Shown in pieces: positions 1-12,058 of a stretch of 64,000 nt of DNA (positions are counted from its first letter, which is position 1; every line of letters starts with the position of its first letter). The stretch is taken from NCBI RefSeq assembly GCF_027744825.2, contig NC_071347.1, positions 17,781,001 to 17,845,000 of the forward strand. The letters are read 5' to 3'. The notes beneath the pieces are model-generated. The model had not been told where the DNA came from. It did not search any database and saw nothing but the letters and a program-made list of their open reading frames with translations. A program made the position numbers and the translations under genes. The DNA comes from Synchiropus splendidus (lineage: Eukaryota > Chordata > Actinopteri > Syngnathiformes > Callionymidae).

Positions 1-329
1 TGCTCTTTACTGAAGTTTATTTTTTTCTTTTTTTGACCAATGGGTTTCAGTGTATTCCTTTGCTCACTCACGCCCACTGTAGTGGCTGATGTCCAACTTA
101 AGCATTAAGTTGTGGATGAAAAATTGTACCCATTATTGGGGTGCACTCATACGTTTGGTTGTAATATACCAATTACGAGGTAAAACTCCAACCAATATAT
201 TGGATATTTAGAGTAGGTAAAGCTTCATCTTCACTTTAAAATTCATGCGCAGAGGAGCAAAGAGATATTATTGCATGGTACTGTTGAATTAATGGATCTT
301 AAAAGGTCAGGTTATTGAAATTCACCTGT

Positions 330-500
330 CCATTGCAAGACACTTGTAACCCTGGCAGGACACCAGTCTGCCCAAAGGAACCGCCACAAGTAAAGAGACA
401 AAATAAGGTCTCCACACTGCCCTGACCAAAGTCAGCCAGGGTTGCCTCAGTCGGGACTTGAACTGGGACCCTCCCTCAAACAACAGCACTGTACTGCTGC
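330..500 (-). repeat. Degraded L2/SINE-like tail remnant
   Basis: Pieces match, in reverse orientation, a tail shared by many fish LINE2/SINE families: a 'tctccacactgccctgacc' block, then 'gggacttgaactgggac' and 'aacagcactgtactgc'. The stretch before it (340-380) resembles the 'caccagtc...' part of the same tail. It is clearly diverged and has no visible ends. A tRNA B-box-like motif lies at 455-475, but no folded tRNA is evident. Family assignment is from memory of the consensus. Confidence 0.45.
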
Positions 501-3500
501 AGACTTTGCATAGTTTTGTTTGAAAGCCAGATACAATTGTGGGAAGATATTATATAGGGCTTATTATAAGGGGATAGTCAAGTATATTCAGAGTCAGATT
601 TTTAATATGTTAACCATTCTTCCATGACTGTGAACATCCTACTACTACTGTTTCTATTTGTTGTCCTGGCAACACCACACACACTTACACAAACTGTGGT
701 TTAGAGCCATCTTGATTTTTATAAAAATGTAAATGTGATGTTAATCCAAATATTTATTCTTTCACTTTAAAAGAAGAATATGAAAAAGCCCAAACACATT
801 ATCTCTGTATTTTTATGTCTTGCCTATTTTGGCAGCAGTGGCGGGTGTATTCATAAATAAACCACATAGATAATGGTCGAGGATGAGAAATCCATTTTCA
901 TTCTTGATATTTATTCAAGCACTTCTCTGCCGTGTTTATACAATCCAGAGTATTAAAAGATTGATTCAATTTTATGTTTTGGAATAAAATGCAAACAAAA
1001 ACAGACGCATGTGTCTTTCGCTCCCCCCTCCACCAGAAAAGGTATTGTGGTTTATGTAAACCATGAGTCTTTGAGCTCTATTATGGTCCCGGAGCTTGCC
1101 AGAAAGGGAAAGCGGAGATAGCGAAGGTAGACCGCAGTGCTGAACGAGATGTGGGGGTGAACGGAGAAAGCTTAAAGATGTTGTCAGTCGGATGCTTGCT
1201 GCGTCTAATAAATAATGCTGCTCCTTTCTCATTATAAACCACAACGTGTAATATACTTAAATAAAATGTTAAATAAAGAAGCACTTGTCCCGTAAACATA
1301 CTGTGAGTAACTAGGTTTACTATCGCCACAACATACCCAACCCTCTTTTTTTGTTCTACTTACGGTCTATTGCTGCTAAACTAGTGTTTTAAAAGTTTGG
1401 GTTGGCTCACTTCCACTTGGCCTCAAATCAGTAGTTTCTCTTCACACTCCTAAAGTTGATAAGCTGTAATGTCTGAAGATGCATATCTGTATACCAGAGG
1501 GTTTGTGTTGCGACATGCGTTCTGTATTCTCGACTACAGGTGACAGAAGTGGGATGGCTTGTAATCCATTGAAATGCCCATAGCGCCATCCCACAACTTT
1601 CCTTACCCAACCTCTGTCTTTTTTCAGCATAGTCTCACAGGTTAGTCACAATTTCACTTGGTGCTGTACTGAACATATGTCTTCCAGTAGTGAGAATGTG
1701 CACAATCTGATCTATGTGCTTTTTGGATTTTCCACTCTCTGTGGCATCAGTAGTCAGGCGGTAACTTGGTGCCCAGGCATTCCCAATGTATTTGGTGCTC
1801 AGAGAGACCAGGGTTTAGCTCTTGCATAACTTTAAAATAAAATGGTTTTATTAAAACGTGCCCAATAGTGGATAATGTTCAGGATCTTTTTAAAATTGCA
1901 CTGCTAATGCTGTCAAATTCTCCGATCAATATCAGTCCTCAACATCCCCCGACACGGGACTGGTTGTCTTGAGGCAGAACATTTCGTCATCTTTCTATCT
2001 ATTCTGGCTGATCTTCACTCTCTCATGTCAGGAGTAATGTGACCTGTCATGCACATCCTCTGGTCGCCTTTCAACTTTGGTGTCCAGCAAGAACGCATGG
2101 ATTTTCTTCAAGCTATTTTGAATTGTTTCTCAGTTTTATCGCCTTGCAAAATCTACAGCCATTTTCCTACTGGGGTTCAGTGCTTCTCCCCAGACCCGCC
2201 CTCCTACTGTACGACTCCTGTCACCTGCTCCTCTTGTTATTGGACATTATTCCATTTGCAGAGTAGAAGGGAAGAAAGGAGGGGAATTTTAATAGCGCAC
2301 CTGAATGGAGGGTGTCATATAATCAATGCGTACAGGGCTGCATTACAGGCTGTCACACGGACTCTGTCACTAACATAGAGGACCCCGGAGAATGGGATAT
2401 TAACTGGTGTGAAAGGAAGGTTGGGTACCAGTGGTCTGAAATGCAATGGCTGGCTCTGAAAGAGATGGGGCCAGAAATGAAGCACTCGCTCTTTTGGCAT
2501 TTGCGTCGTGTGATATGTTCAGTGTTTTCCTGCCTGTGCACGCTACAGCGCCTTCCGGCTGCTCGCCGTGTCCTTTAGCTCATCCACTGCTACGATTAGG
2601 GCCGTCAAGTTTTTTGCATGTCATGTTGAAACTTTCTCAAACACAACTTTCCTCAAAAAAAGTTTCTTGTTTTTTTTTTATGTCTGTTTGTGAGCGTTGA
2701 ATAGCTGTCGTCAGCACACTGTAATCCCTCTGAGCTCGCCTTCTCTGTGTGTTTGTTAATGTTAGTCCATTTTTTTTTTTCCAGTTTGCAAAATGCTGGA
2801 CGGCATGTTTGTGTGTCGGGGGGTGTGCACCAGAGATGTTAAGTGGAATGTCCTTTGATACAGACAGAGTTTTAGAAATGCAATTTCCCCCTCTGTGTAC
2901 GCGCGTATTCATGTTGGGGTTATTAGAATATGAAAGTGTTGCGCCGCGGTGCCAGGGCTAGCCCCTTCCTCTGTCCGCACTCGCTCCTTCACATTCAGCC
3001 CTCACTCGTTCTCTGGCCTCCGTAGTCTCTCTGGCTGGCTCATGCATTAGAGATGAGGGGCTGCAGAGAAGAGGGAGACCAACGCCAGGGGAGACCAACC
3101 GCTTACACCAGGAAGCTCACTGTTGAAAACAGGATCAACATGCCGTGCATGTCGGACACTTTAAAGTCTGTTTGTGTATAGAGAAGGGAGGGAATTACGA
3201 ATGGATGAGCGTGTGTTTTTGATTTCTTTTTTTTTTTTTTTTTATGTTTTTCAACATTTTTCTTTTGAATGCATCAGGAGGTCATCCCTACCTCACTATC
3301 TCCGAACATTTCCTCCACTGTGGGTATAAAAACTGCCACAGTTTCCTTATGAAACTTTTGCCCCCATGACCTGGCGGCGGTTTGTTTGGATTGAGCTGGA
3401 CACATCTCTAACTATAAGGCCTAACTTAGTTTGTGCTGCTCAGTGGGTGGGGCGACACTCTTTGGTGCTTTAAAAGGTTAACATCATTGAATTTTTAACT

Positions 3501-5062
3501 TCATTCCCTGCTGGTCAACGTGAGTGCAAGTAGAGTTGAGTCTTGTTAGTGAATTAGTGCTGGTTCAAACCTATCACTAAAGATGTTCCGTTTTAAAACA
3601 TGATGTTTCTTTTGAAAACACCACAACTTTAATAGTCACCACTGTTGAATACATCAGTACTTTTTTGTTACATTACATGCAAAGTAAATTAAACCTTGAA
3701 ACTTCATTTATTTAATGAATTATATGACTGTAAACGCCTATGACAAGCGGACTTGTTCATGGTCTCAGGGCTGTTTAGTGCACATGTTTAACAATACATA
3801 CGGTAATAATCTTTCCATTCATTCACTCAGTTTTTCTCATTGAGAAAGACGATCGGAAGTTTATTGCTCTGAGCTCAGCCTCAGACTGCTGCATGCTTGT
3901 CCTGACGTTCCCTCCGCCTCAAAGAGGAAGGTGGTTTACCGGGCATTGTCCTCTGTTCTCCTTTCAGCAGGTGGAGATGAGGTCAGCTCAGATGTCCAGA
4001 CAAGGATTTGCTCTGCCTGACTCATTAGCCTGTCAAATAGTCTTGAAACAGAGCTGAGAGTTGTTTGGTACTTATCACCGTTGCTCCTCTTTGGTTAGTC
4101 AAGACGTGACTGTTAATATTAGCTCCAAAGCAGAAGTGGCTACTAAGCCAGACTGTCGGAGGAACACTGAAAACATTAGGCATTGTTATGTTGAGGTGTC
4201 TGATAGAGAACCACTAAATAAAATCTGTATTTAAAAAAAAAACAGAAAAATGGTTATTCTAAACTATTATCCAGTATACATTTTATTATATGAATACATG
4301 AAGAACAGATTGAACCAAATCTCAATATCTAAAATGCAATCAAAATTAATGTAACAAGATGTATTATGAAGTTATCATATTTTTACTTGCTATGCATTTT
4401 AAGGATATTTGGAACAAACAACAAAACAGTGACTTTTTTATGTTATTTTTTTGGTTTTTATTTTTTTTCTCTGAAAGGTGCATGATTCGTTTGAATGTTT
4501 AATTTCACTGTAGCATTATAAATAGGTTAACACTTATATTATTACTATATTTTAGGAGCAATGGACACATAATAATTGTTAACATGGTCAAGTTCATTCA
4601 TGATACTGTATACCCATTGTGCACTTTGAGAACTTTCAAAAATACATGTTAGATTGAGCTCTGGATGCAAGTAGTAGATCATTTGTTACCTCGCCTGTAA
4701 ATCCTTTGTATCAGTTGAGTGAGTCTGCAGTCTGTCGTATTTCACACCCTCTGTTTTGAATATTATTCATCGCACTTGTCTTGGCCTGCCAGGGTAATGG
4801 CCGTACTGGAGCCAATCCCCTCTGTCTCAGGTTCACAGGACACTGAGACTGACTCTCATATTCAGTAACCAATTACGTCGGTTTGAACCCCAATCTGGAT
4901 TTGGGAATCACTGTAATAAATTGACTTTAGCTTTGTAAATATCTTTGTGAATCGGATTTTTGGCTTCACTCTGATAAGAAGACCATGGTGTGTAATCTAG
5001 AGGTTTCATATTTAGCAGATGATTATCCAGAACCACCCATACGCACCCTCATCCTCCCTGTC
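501..5062. other. Intronic stretch, nothing specific recognised
   Basis: No gene or intact mobile element is visible. It holds T-rich runs (about 3226-3243, 2770-2780), an AT-rich zone at 4200-4600 and mixed-composition sequence at 3000-3130 and 3840-4080. ORFs here are short, overlapping and unlike any protein I know. Confidence 0.5.
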
Positions 5063-5093
5063 TGTGTGTGTGTGTGTGGGGTGTGTGTGTGTA
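5063..5093. repeat. (TG)n microsatellite
   Basis: TG dinucleotide run interrupted once by GGGG near the middle. Confidence 0.9.
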
Positions 5094-5592
5094 TAGAATG
5101 CTGGTTCAGCAAGGTCTTCTGTTCATTCTCAAGGTGTCCTCCATACCAGCTCTTTTCTGAAGGCCCTTTTAATGGATTGGCCTGATATACCTTCCAAATG
5201 GAGCACTTTGAGCGTTAATTCGCTTTCTGATAAAGATCCCCCCTTTTTTCCTTCCCTTTTTATAAGTCGTCTCCCCGATATGAAGTACACAAGGAAGGGC
5301 AGATGAGCACAAAATCCTCTCTCTGTGTCAGGTCGGCTGGGAAAATGGTCCGGGGTGAAAGAGAATCAATTGGATCCCCATTCATGTGTTGGTCGGGCGG
5401 AATGAGGAGAGACCGGCTGCTGGTTGTCTCCCCGCCAGACCGGCTCAGTGTCTGCCGGGGAAATTGGAGCCTTTCTGTCGGCTTTGTGGCGACAGAGTGG
5501 GTTATCGCCGGGATCTGGCCATCGGCAGGTATAGCTGTCAAAGCTGTCACTACCTCTGAACCCTGGAGCATGTCTACAGCGCACACACAGCG

Positions 5593-5615
5593 ACACACAC
5601 ACACACACACACACA
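5593..5615. repeat. (CA)n microsatellite
   Basis: Pure CA run of about 11 units. It accounts for the Cys/Val-rich and His/Thr-rich ORFs called across it on both strands. Confidence 0.9.
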
Positions 5616-7189
5616 TGCTGTCACACAAACAAGCCATAGCATGCTCCCCCAAACATTAGTTTATAACAAATTATGGAAGTATGCCATGTAAGATAAGCAG
5701 CACATATTTGGACAACCCATTTCAACGCTGAAGTCATTTATTTTGGTTAACCCCCGGCATGCCACAGTCCCGTGCAGCATGAAGGAGCACAATGGAGGCG
5801 GTTTGACCTGTTTGCCCACTCAAGTGTGACATTATTGTGCCGTACTCGCAACAGGACTTGAAAACTTCTTTTGCTTGAACTAGAAATTAAACATCATGTC
5901 TCTACACAAGTGCTTACACGGCCAAATTCTTATGAATAACTTCCCACCCGCCTTCATTACCCCGTCTCTGCAGGAAAGTGCTCTAAGTCCACTGGCCCTC
6001 TGATGCAATGTGGTGAGCTGGGAGCCTCCGACTCTTCAAACACTTTCACCCGGCACGCAATTATTTATTTATTTAGTCTGTCATTGACTGAGAGCGAGCA
6101 GTGCTCTGAGCGATTTGTGTTTCTTTGTTCATAACTGAAAATACGTGTTCGCTCTAAAACCCTTTCTTGTCATCTTGACTAGGATTTTTTTTTTTTTTAA
6201 TACCAGTTTATTTGTTTGAGCTGAGCAAGGCTCTCTCCTCGGCCGAGGAGGGATGCAGAGAATAAACTCATGTTTACAGTGTTGTCCCAGTGGATGAAGG
6301 GCGCCCGCAGATCAGCCCAATTATAAGCGCAGAAATTAAAGCAGCCCCAAACATATGCACGCATTGCTCTGGAGAGAAGGGGAGCGGGCCGAAATGTGAA
6401 GCACAGGGTTCTCTCTTTGACCACTTGTCAAACATTCCTTTTTAAATGTCAGAATTCCATCCTCTTTCCTCACACCTTATTTTTCAGGAAAAGCCTTCGG
6501 TCTCCTCTTATTTCCTTCCTCTGTCACCCGGCTTCTGCTGTACTGTGAAAGACAGAGACAGAGCGCTAATCCAAAACCATGTTTGATGCATTTTTAAACA
6601 CCTCTGGACTTGTTTCCAGCCGATCTCATCTGCTATAATTTAATCATCGGGTGAAATCACACTGCATATTTAAGCAACATTAAATATCTCCCGATCTCCC
6701 TGTTCAGCCACTTAACGGCGGGCAGAAAAAAAGGATTTTATTTTATTTCCCGCGAATTTCCCCTCATTGACGCTCTTTCATCCTGCACTTAAAAGAGGCA
6801 GCGATTTGTCAAGTAATTACCATCTTTTTGGTTAAGAGAGATTGCTCAAGTGCTGTTTGAGGATACTGTCCCGGCACGTTGGGCGGGCGGCGGATGACTT
6901 TTAAAAGCTCTGTTCCAGGCTTTTACGCTCTTAATTTAACTTTTCACAGTACAAGAGGTGCGTATCACAACGTACGATTTATTTATTCTTCGTTCCATGT
7001 GACCCTCTCTGTTTAATCTTCTTTTTAAACTGCAAGACTTTTGTGTGGTTTTGGTTGTTGTTTTTTCAAATGTGGCCTCAGTGTTTTTTGTTTCAGGCAG
7101 AATATACAAAAACATGTTCAAAGTTGCACATGTTTTTGATTGCCTTTAGTATTTAAAGTAATGTTTAACTGTGCGTTTCTGTGTACATC
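5616..7189. other. Intronic stretch, regulatory-looking islands only
   Basis: No gene recognised. 6040-6170 and 6530-6920 are balanced-composition, repeat-free tracts with TTTAAT/ATTA-type motifs and a short TTTA repeat (6061-6076). Such tracts in large fish introns are often conserved elements, but conservation cannot be judged here. Confidence 0.4.
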
Positions 7190-7290
7190 AAACTGTGAGG
7201 AAGCCCTGGGGCTCACCCAGGACACTAAGGCAGGATTACATCTGTCACATCTCCTGGGAGGAGCTGGAGGGAGTCTCTCCCAAGTGATTC
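7190..7290 (+). mobile_element. LINE 3'-region remnant, sense
   Basis: 'cacccaggacactaagg', 'ttacatctgtcacatctcct' and 'ggaggagctggagg' follow the order of a conserved stretch near the 3' end of a very common teleost non-LTR retrotransposon. The reading frame is destroyed and both ends are truncated. I cannot fix the clade; CR1/L2 or a Rex-type element are the likely choices. Confidence 0.6.
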
Positions 7291-7384
7291 AGTCAAGCAT
7301 GAAATACATTATAATCATATTATATGGACAATATTTTCTTCTATAATCTTTTTCAAACATCCATCCAGTGTCAACTGTTAAGCT

Positions 7385-7570
7385 GAGGGTTGGGTCGAGG
7401 GGCAGCAACCAAAGGCCCAGACTTCCTTCTTCCTGCAGTTGCCCTCCAACTCTTCCCAGGACAAGTGACTGATGTAACCTGTCTACTGTGCCCTGGGTGT
7501 GCCCCGAGGCCTCCTCCCAGTTGGATGTGACTGGACACTTCTGGGATCTCTGTCGCCTTTAAGCAACTTC
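7385..7570 (-). mobile_element. LINE 3'-region remnant, antisense
   Basis: Same LINE family as 7190-7290 but in the opposite orientation: 'cccagacttccttcttcc', 'gccctgggtgtgccccgagg' and 'cctcctcccagttgga' are the reverse complement of the family's conserved 3' stretch. Roughly 95 bp separate the two copies, so together they form an imperfect inverted pair. Confidence 0.65.
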
Positions 7571-7588
7571 TATATAACTTCTATATAA
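7566..7588. repeat. 12-bp tandem duplication
   Basis: 'acttctatata' occurs twice back to back. Confidence 0.8.
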
Positions 7589-9090
7589 ATGTCAACAAAT
7601 GTGACTTAAATTTCCAACTTAATGTCCTCAATAATTGCTATATAATTCTTTTTTTTGTTGTTTGTGTTTTAAAATGACTTAATTTATAAAGGAAAATTCA
7701 CAGCTTTGACTGTAAGAATTCATTTGATAACATGATAATAGAAGTGCAAAACAGTAGAATGAAATGCAGTCGGTCCATTGCAGTGAAACCTAAACAGTAA
7801 GTCAAATGAGAATCCTCTCATGCCATATGAATACGTAAACACTGCTCATAACAAATTCTTTTTTTAGAATTTTTCACAACAAATTGGAGACTTTCTTCCC
7901 TTTTTTTCCACTTGATTTCGATGAGCAATACGTGTGCAAATAAATGGTGTTTTCTTCTACAAATGTCACACTAATGTAGCTCCTGAGAAGAAGTGAAAAT
8001 GAGGATGTTCTCCGCCTCCTGACATCCTTTTTCATGCTGCTGCTCTCCCAGACCTCCCCTCACATGGAAGCTGCTCGTGTGTAGTTTTGCTGTGATCAAT
8101 AAGTCTATGCTCAGTTAAGGAGGAATCTGATTCCAATAGAGAAACGCTGGGCTTTGTTCACTTCACGTCTGTGCTCCTCCAACACCATCTTGGCTACACA
8201 AGAGTGCTGTGTGTACACTAATTCGCTTGGTGTTGTTGTAGCTCTGGTTTGGATTAGCACATATCGATCCATTATTGCAGTCCACCTAGACCAGGATATA
8301 GTTCAATAGAACAGTCTGGCGTTTTTTTAAATTCCGTCCTTTGCTGGAATTTGTCACCTCAAAGTCACTCGTTGTGTCCCGCCTTTACTCCAATGACGTA
8401 ACACCAGATCTAGTCTGACTTCTGTTAAATCGACATTAGAATCACCAGCCTGCTATTGACTCTAATGGAATGTGGCGATTAGCAGTCGTGTCGCCGGGCT
8501 AATGGGCCTGACTCCTCTGTTGGGGCCTGTTGGAGGTGCATTGCAGAATAACCTAAACGACGGCTGGTTCACAGCAGATGGGTGTGAAAACGGGGCTAAG
8601 CACTTCTCTTACACTGCCTCCTGTTTTTTCCCTCCACTTTTTTTCCCCAAGATATTACCAATAGTCAGACAGCAGAAAACTTGTTCCAAATGTCAATTAT
8701 GTGCAGGATTGTAGCGCTGAGATCTAACGGATGTATTTCAAAGGAAGATATGGCCACTACAGCCTTAGAGGGGCTCGTATGCATCTCTCCCTGCTGACTA
8801 CAGTCATTCCACCACTGAGGGACATAAACATATGCTGGTCATGCAGCTAAGACATTTGGATACACCCAGGCCTGCAGTATGTATGTTTGTGAGCCTGCAT
8901 TTTTCTGTTTGAAAAAAATATAAAATAAAGGTTACACTCCAGATTAGTGGACTTACACTGGTATAAGTACTTATTCATACATGTGTTATCTGCCAGTAAT
9001 TAGTTACAATAAAGCACCGATTTGCGTCTTGTTAACCATGCCTGTATTTTACCCCGGAATTGACACCAAAAGTTCATTTTAAATGACACC
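7589..9090. other. Intronic stretch, nothing specific recognised
   Basis: AT-rich in 7600-7900 and mixed afterwards (7980-8900). No gene or transposon ends were found. Confidence 0.5.
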
Positions 9091-9098
9091 ATAATTAC

Positions 9099-9276
9099 TA
9101 GGAATGCACCAATACTGGTATCAGGTATCGGTCTGTCTGTGAAACCACTTTACAGCAGCATGCAGTTTTTGAATGTGAGTTTATGACAATTTTGTAAAAT
9201 TTGTATTTGTACTGCAGTGAAACTGGTGACTGTCACCCATGTACAAGAAAAACATACTGAAGAATGTTGTTCAAAT

Positions 9277-9349
<73 letters not shown>

Positions 9350-9476
9350 TATGAAAAAAGTAACAGCATGTAATAAGTAATAGCGTAAGTACTCTTTATC
9401 GGTATTGGTGAGTATTCAAATGCAAGTACTCGTACACTACTCATTTTGGAAAAGAAATTGCATCGATGCATCCGGA
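9099..9476. mobile_element. hAT-type MITE with intact target-site duplication
   Basis: The left end reads 'taggaatgcaccaatactgg'. The right end, reversed, begins with a related 'ggatgcatcgatgcaat' sequence. Both flanks carry the same 9 bases, ATAATTACT, at 9091-9099 and 9477-9485, consistent with the 8-bp duplication of hAT transposons plus one shared base. The interior is non-coding, carries 'gtatcggt' and 'agtactcgta' motifs typical of a family of fish dispersed repeats, and has an (AT)n run inside. No transposase remains, so it was mobilised in trans. Confidence 0.75.
9281..9353. repeat. (AT)n microsatellite, 73 bp
   Basis: Almost uninterrupted AT run with a single C at 9344, lying inside the hAT-type MITE. 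A tract like this can extrude a cruciform. Confidence 0.95.
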
Positions 9477-9485
9477 ATAATTACT

Positions 9486-12042
9486 CATGCTTACCAGTAA
9501 ATAGGCGAGTTATTTGTTTATTAATGGTTAATATGTGTTGCCCAGTCTAAAGTGTTACCAAAATGAAAATGAGAAAACAGCCCTTAAATTCAATATCACT
9601 TTTTCTTATTTATGTTGCCATTTATTTGCACATTTGTTTCCTTATTTGCATAGAAAATCACTATATCTTTTATTCAGTCTATATTTCCAATCCCTTCTTT
9701 ACTATCTAACTATGACACTCAGGGCATTCCATAGAAATTGGCTCTGATATCACTATTGAGTTAAGGCTAGTGAGTTAACTGTTGCAGTGCAATAGTGGTA
9801 CCGTATAAGTGGGGAATGGTGGTTGGACCAGTATTTAAATAAATGGAGACACTGATCCCACAGATCTTGTGTCTGACATGGATACAATACGGGGTGAAAT
9901 TTAATTTAAATGAATGATTTAGTTTTTCTATTTTTATGTTAATTTTTGTTCAAAATTATTCCACCAAGATTATAAAAAGTGTTTATATGGGTCATTAAAA
10001 AGCATGTTTTTCTGATAATTCACTGCTAAAATGGGATTAAAAAACTTGAAGTGCTATGAATTTATGTAAACTTAATGGAACAAAAACCTAGTATCTTATG
10101 ATTTATTTTGATTATATAAACATATAAACAGCAGTACAGCATAATGATTCACAGGTGGATCCTTCTTATTTGCTGCTTTTTTTTTAATGACTGGTGCACA
10201 TTGTCGCAACACCCGATGCTTGTATTGCAACATGCTGTGAGTGTAGGCTGCGTTGAAAGAACAGAAGAAATATCTAATGACAGAAAAATGGGATATTGCA
10301 AGTTTCAGCAGAAGTGGTAGGAGGATGAACGACCGAAAATACTGGAGCGCAACAGAATATAAGACGTACCCACTGAAATTAAGAAGGAGAACGGGAAGTG
10401 AAGTGGCGCTTCGGACACGCGGGCAAAAACGCTTGAATGTTATTAAAATGCCTGTGATTTCATTGGTCTGATGTGACAGAATTTGTTTGCCTACAAAAAT
10501 TAATGAATGAGTCACCTAGTGTTCAGATTGCGAGAAAAAAAAAATGTTGCTTGTCATCTGGAAATTACGTTATCCATAACCTGGTTAAAGCCAACTCTGA
10601 AGTTTTTTTCAATTTATGACTTGGCAAGTGCACTAGCAAAGTAATTCAACACTGTTACATTTGAAGCTACCAGAAAGCTTTCATCTTGTTGACGTATCGA
10701 TCATTGTTATTGCTTCAAAAGTCAATTCCCGGGTTTTAATGAGGTTGCCTAGACACAACTTCTAGTCTTTCAGAGGAGCGTGAAAGTTTACTGCGACTCG
10801 ATTTAAGTTCCTTGAAGGATTTTGATTTGCTTATGAGCGTGAGGCTTCTCCTCTTCTGTAACCATTTCACGGCTTCAGATATGAGCAGGAATAAGACCAA
10901 GTGTATCATGCCGATTTGGAAATTCCTCACAATCTGCCCTAAGCTGTGGGATTCTTTGATTGCCACTTTGGTTGGCTTCAGCACCTCTTCACAGTGGCAG
11001 TCGTGCCCGGCCCGGCGACTATCTCCCTGCTCCACACTCCAGCTTCACTGGAACAGATTAAATGAACACAATGATTCTTTAATCAGATAACCCACGCTCC
11101 GAATAGATTAACCTTCCAAAAGCAGGTCCTCTTCCCTCTCTTTCTGTCTTCTCTCCTCTCTCTCCCTCTTGAACCAGGGAGAGAATGTAGGTCCACAAAC
11201 TTTAATCTTCATTACCTGCTTTGATTTCTCTGCTAAAGGAAGAAATGCATAATTTACATCCTTTGAAGTTGCTCCACCATTACTGACAACATGTTACCTT
11301 TAATCTTAAGAGCCCTGGAACATTAAATATTTAGTCATTTACTGAACAAAGGAGGACCGAGGCGATGCCTTCTTACCTCTTTGACTTTCACTGTCATGTG
11401 CACTCAATGTCCCCAGTAAGAAGCAATTAATTTCGGGGGGGAGAAACGTCTTTTACTGAAGTGCAGGTAACTTAAAGTTGTTTTCACACTTTTACCTTGT
11501 TATTTTATCCTGCTGAACAGAGGGAGCTTTAAAGTAAAGTGCTTCCGTTAGCAGAACTCGGGATGGGTGACCGGAAGGCTAACAAGTTGGAGTCTGTCTT
11601 TCTTGCTCTGATTTGTCACTTTCACATCCTTATGCAGCCTTTAGTGGTTGAGGATTCAGGGGTACGCTGTAGTGGATGAGGGAACACATGACTTCGTGGA
11701 CCTGTTGGGATTATTGATCGGTCCAGTTTATTGATAAAGCAGCTTCACCGCCTTTTTATTTCAATGATGTTCTGCAATTACGTAAAGATCCAGTCTGAAA
11801 ACCTTTGTTCCATCCATTTCCAAGTTGGTGTCAGGAGCAGCAGTCTCAACAAAGGAGACAACTCTTCTTGGAAACCTCCTCCAGCTCTCCTGGTGTGGCT
11901 TACCTGCACTTCTGTTGAGGGTCATTTGCATTCCTTGAAGGCCCATTTATGCTCCTTGTACCTGTCCGTTTCAAACTATGTTACCGTCACTAGCACATGC
12001 TTCTTGCGTTTTTTACGCTGGTATTACTGTTCACCAATATCC
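9486..12042. other. Intronic stretch, no gene recognised
   Basis: AT-rich at 9490-10100. An unidentified 139-codon minus-strand ORF covers 10096-10515, but its product looks like translated AT-rich DNA. 10800-11340 is balanced, repeat-free sequence with 'gaatagattaacc' and 'ttaatcagataac' motifs that could be regulatory. A short pyrimidine tract lies at 11130-11172. Confidence 0.45.
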
Positions 12043-12058
12043 CCACCAGGGGGAGCAG
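12043..12058 (+). promoter_or_regulatory. CTCF-like motif
   Basis: CCACCAGGGGGAGCAG fits the core of the vertebrate CTCF consensus (CCASYAGRKGGCRSY) at nearly every position. Binding is inferred from the motif only. Confidence 0.5.

Noticed and set aside
5260..5659. Overlapping ORFs of 118-130 codons on both strands
   Set aside because: They run through a CA repeat and have no protein similarity I can see.
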